Shown here piece after piece: positions 22,179-22,517 of a DNA stretch of 22,517 nt (position 1 is its first letter; each line of letters starts with the position of its first letter). This DNA is from Lachnospiraceae bacterium UBA3802 (GTDB lineage: Bacteria; Bacillota; Clostridia; Lachnospirales; Lachnospiraceae): positions 1-22,517 of the forward strand of contig DFEM01000192.1 of NCBI GenBank assembly GCA_002369155.1. Reading direction: 5' to 3'. The translations under genes and the position numbers were made by a program. A model generated the notes under the pieces. It was not told where the DNA came from. It searched no databases and was given only the letters and a program-made list of their open reading frames with translations.

Positions 22179-22517
22179 TTATTCTTCGGCTTCGATATCC
22201 TCTATTTCGCCTTCAACCTTGTCAACGTAAAGAATGCCGTCAAGGTGATCCATCTCATGAAGCATTGCTCTTGCAAAAAGTCCTTCGCCCTCAATCTCTT
22301 CCCATTCGAAATTAAGATTTCTGGTCTTTACGACAACCTTCATGGGACGTGTAACAACGCCGCATTTTCCGGGTACAGAAAGACATCCTTCATTGCCTGT
22401 CTGTTCGCCTTCGCTTGAAACCACTTCGGGGTTAATGAGAACTACGGGACCTTCCCCGACATCAACGACTGCGACTCTTTTCCTAACTCCTACCTGGGGA
22501 GCGGCAAGGCCTACGCC
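22179..22517 (-). CDS. def: peptide deformylase, C-terminal 112 residues (cut by window edge)
   Basis: The frame stays open to the right edge. All three catalytic motifs are visible: GVGLAAPQ (the first residues in the window), EGCLS with the metal-binding cysteine, and HEMDHLDG, where the HExxH histidines and glutamate complete the Fe/Zn site. About 40-50 N-terminal residues are missing. The chain ends in an acidic tail ([12 protein letters not shown]), which is usual for type 1B/Firmicutes forms. It removes N-formyl groups from nascent proteins co-translationally. It is the first gene visible of the housekeeping cluster; the promoter lies outside the window. Confidence 0.95.
   Translation of the reverse strand, partial: GVGLAAPQVGVRKRVAVVDVGEGPVVLINPEVVSSEGEQTGNEGCLSVPGKCGVVTRPMKVVVKTRNLNFEWEEIEGEGLFARAMLHEMDHLDGILYVDKVEGEIEDIEAEE

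Overview
The window looks like a low-GC Firmicutes chromosome, most likely class Clostridia and probably family Lachnospiraceae. This is inferred from gene order (def-fmt-rsmB-rlmN-prpC-prkC-rsgA-rpe), AGGAGG-type ribosome binding sites, AT-rich coding sequence and the character of the small hypothetical proteins. No taxonomic marker RNA is present. I see no rRNA, tRNA, CRISPR array, insertion sequence, prophage or riboswitch. Almost every gene is on the minus strand. The exceptions are a small HAD phosphatase gene (3250-3570) and a metal-export pair (11791-14014).

Layout. 1-459 is the N-terminal part of an acyl-CoA ligase whose promoter carries a 20-bp palindrome at the likely transcription start. 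653-1974 holds three small or uncharacterised proteins with two terminators. 2082-3089 is a WYL-domain regulator, divergent from the HAD gene, whose promoter contains a LexA/DinR-type box. 3658-6464 (minus) is a probable operon: a membrane-anchored SurA-N-like protein, an acyltransferase-3 membrane protein, a Nudix hydrolase and a 59-residue protein. 6550-8923 (minus) is a Gfo/Idh/MocA oxidoreductase, a 52-residue protein and a zinc-ribbon membrane protein with an internally duplicated ectodomain.

9079-14014 is the most interesting part. A zinc-ribbon/TIR/multi-TM protein lies directly behind an ArsR-type metalloregulator, and that pair is divergent from a free HMA-domain protein and a Zn/Cd/Pb-type P1B ATPase. 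The ArsR and the exporter form a familiar metal-resistance module. The TIR protein in the same transcript is the unexpected member.

14118-22517 is a conserved housekeeping cluster, read right to left: peptide deformylase (cut by the window edge), Met-tRNA formyltransferase, RsmB, RlmN, PP2C phosphatase, PASTA Ser/Thr kinase, the ribosome-assembly GTPase RsgA and ribulose-phosphate epimerase. Genes from fmt to rsgA overlap or nearly touch. rpe is set apart by 148 bp that contains a plausible promoter of its own, an inverted repeat and a direct repeat. The module joins protein N-terminal maturation, rRNA methylation, and the kinase/phosphatase pair that monitors the cell wall.
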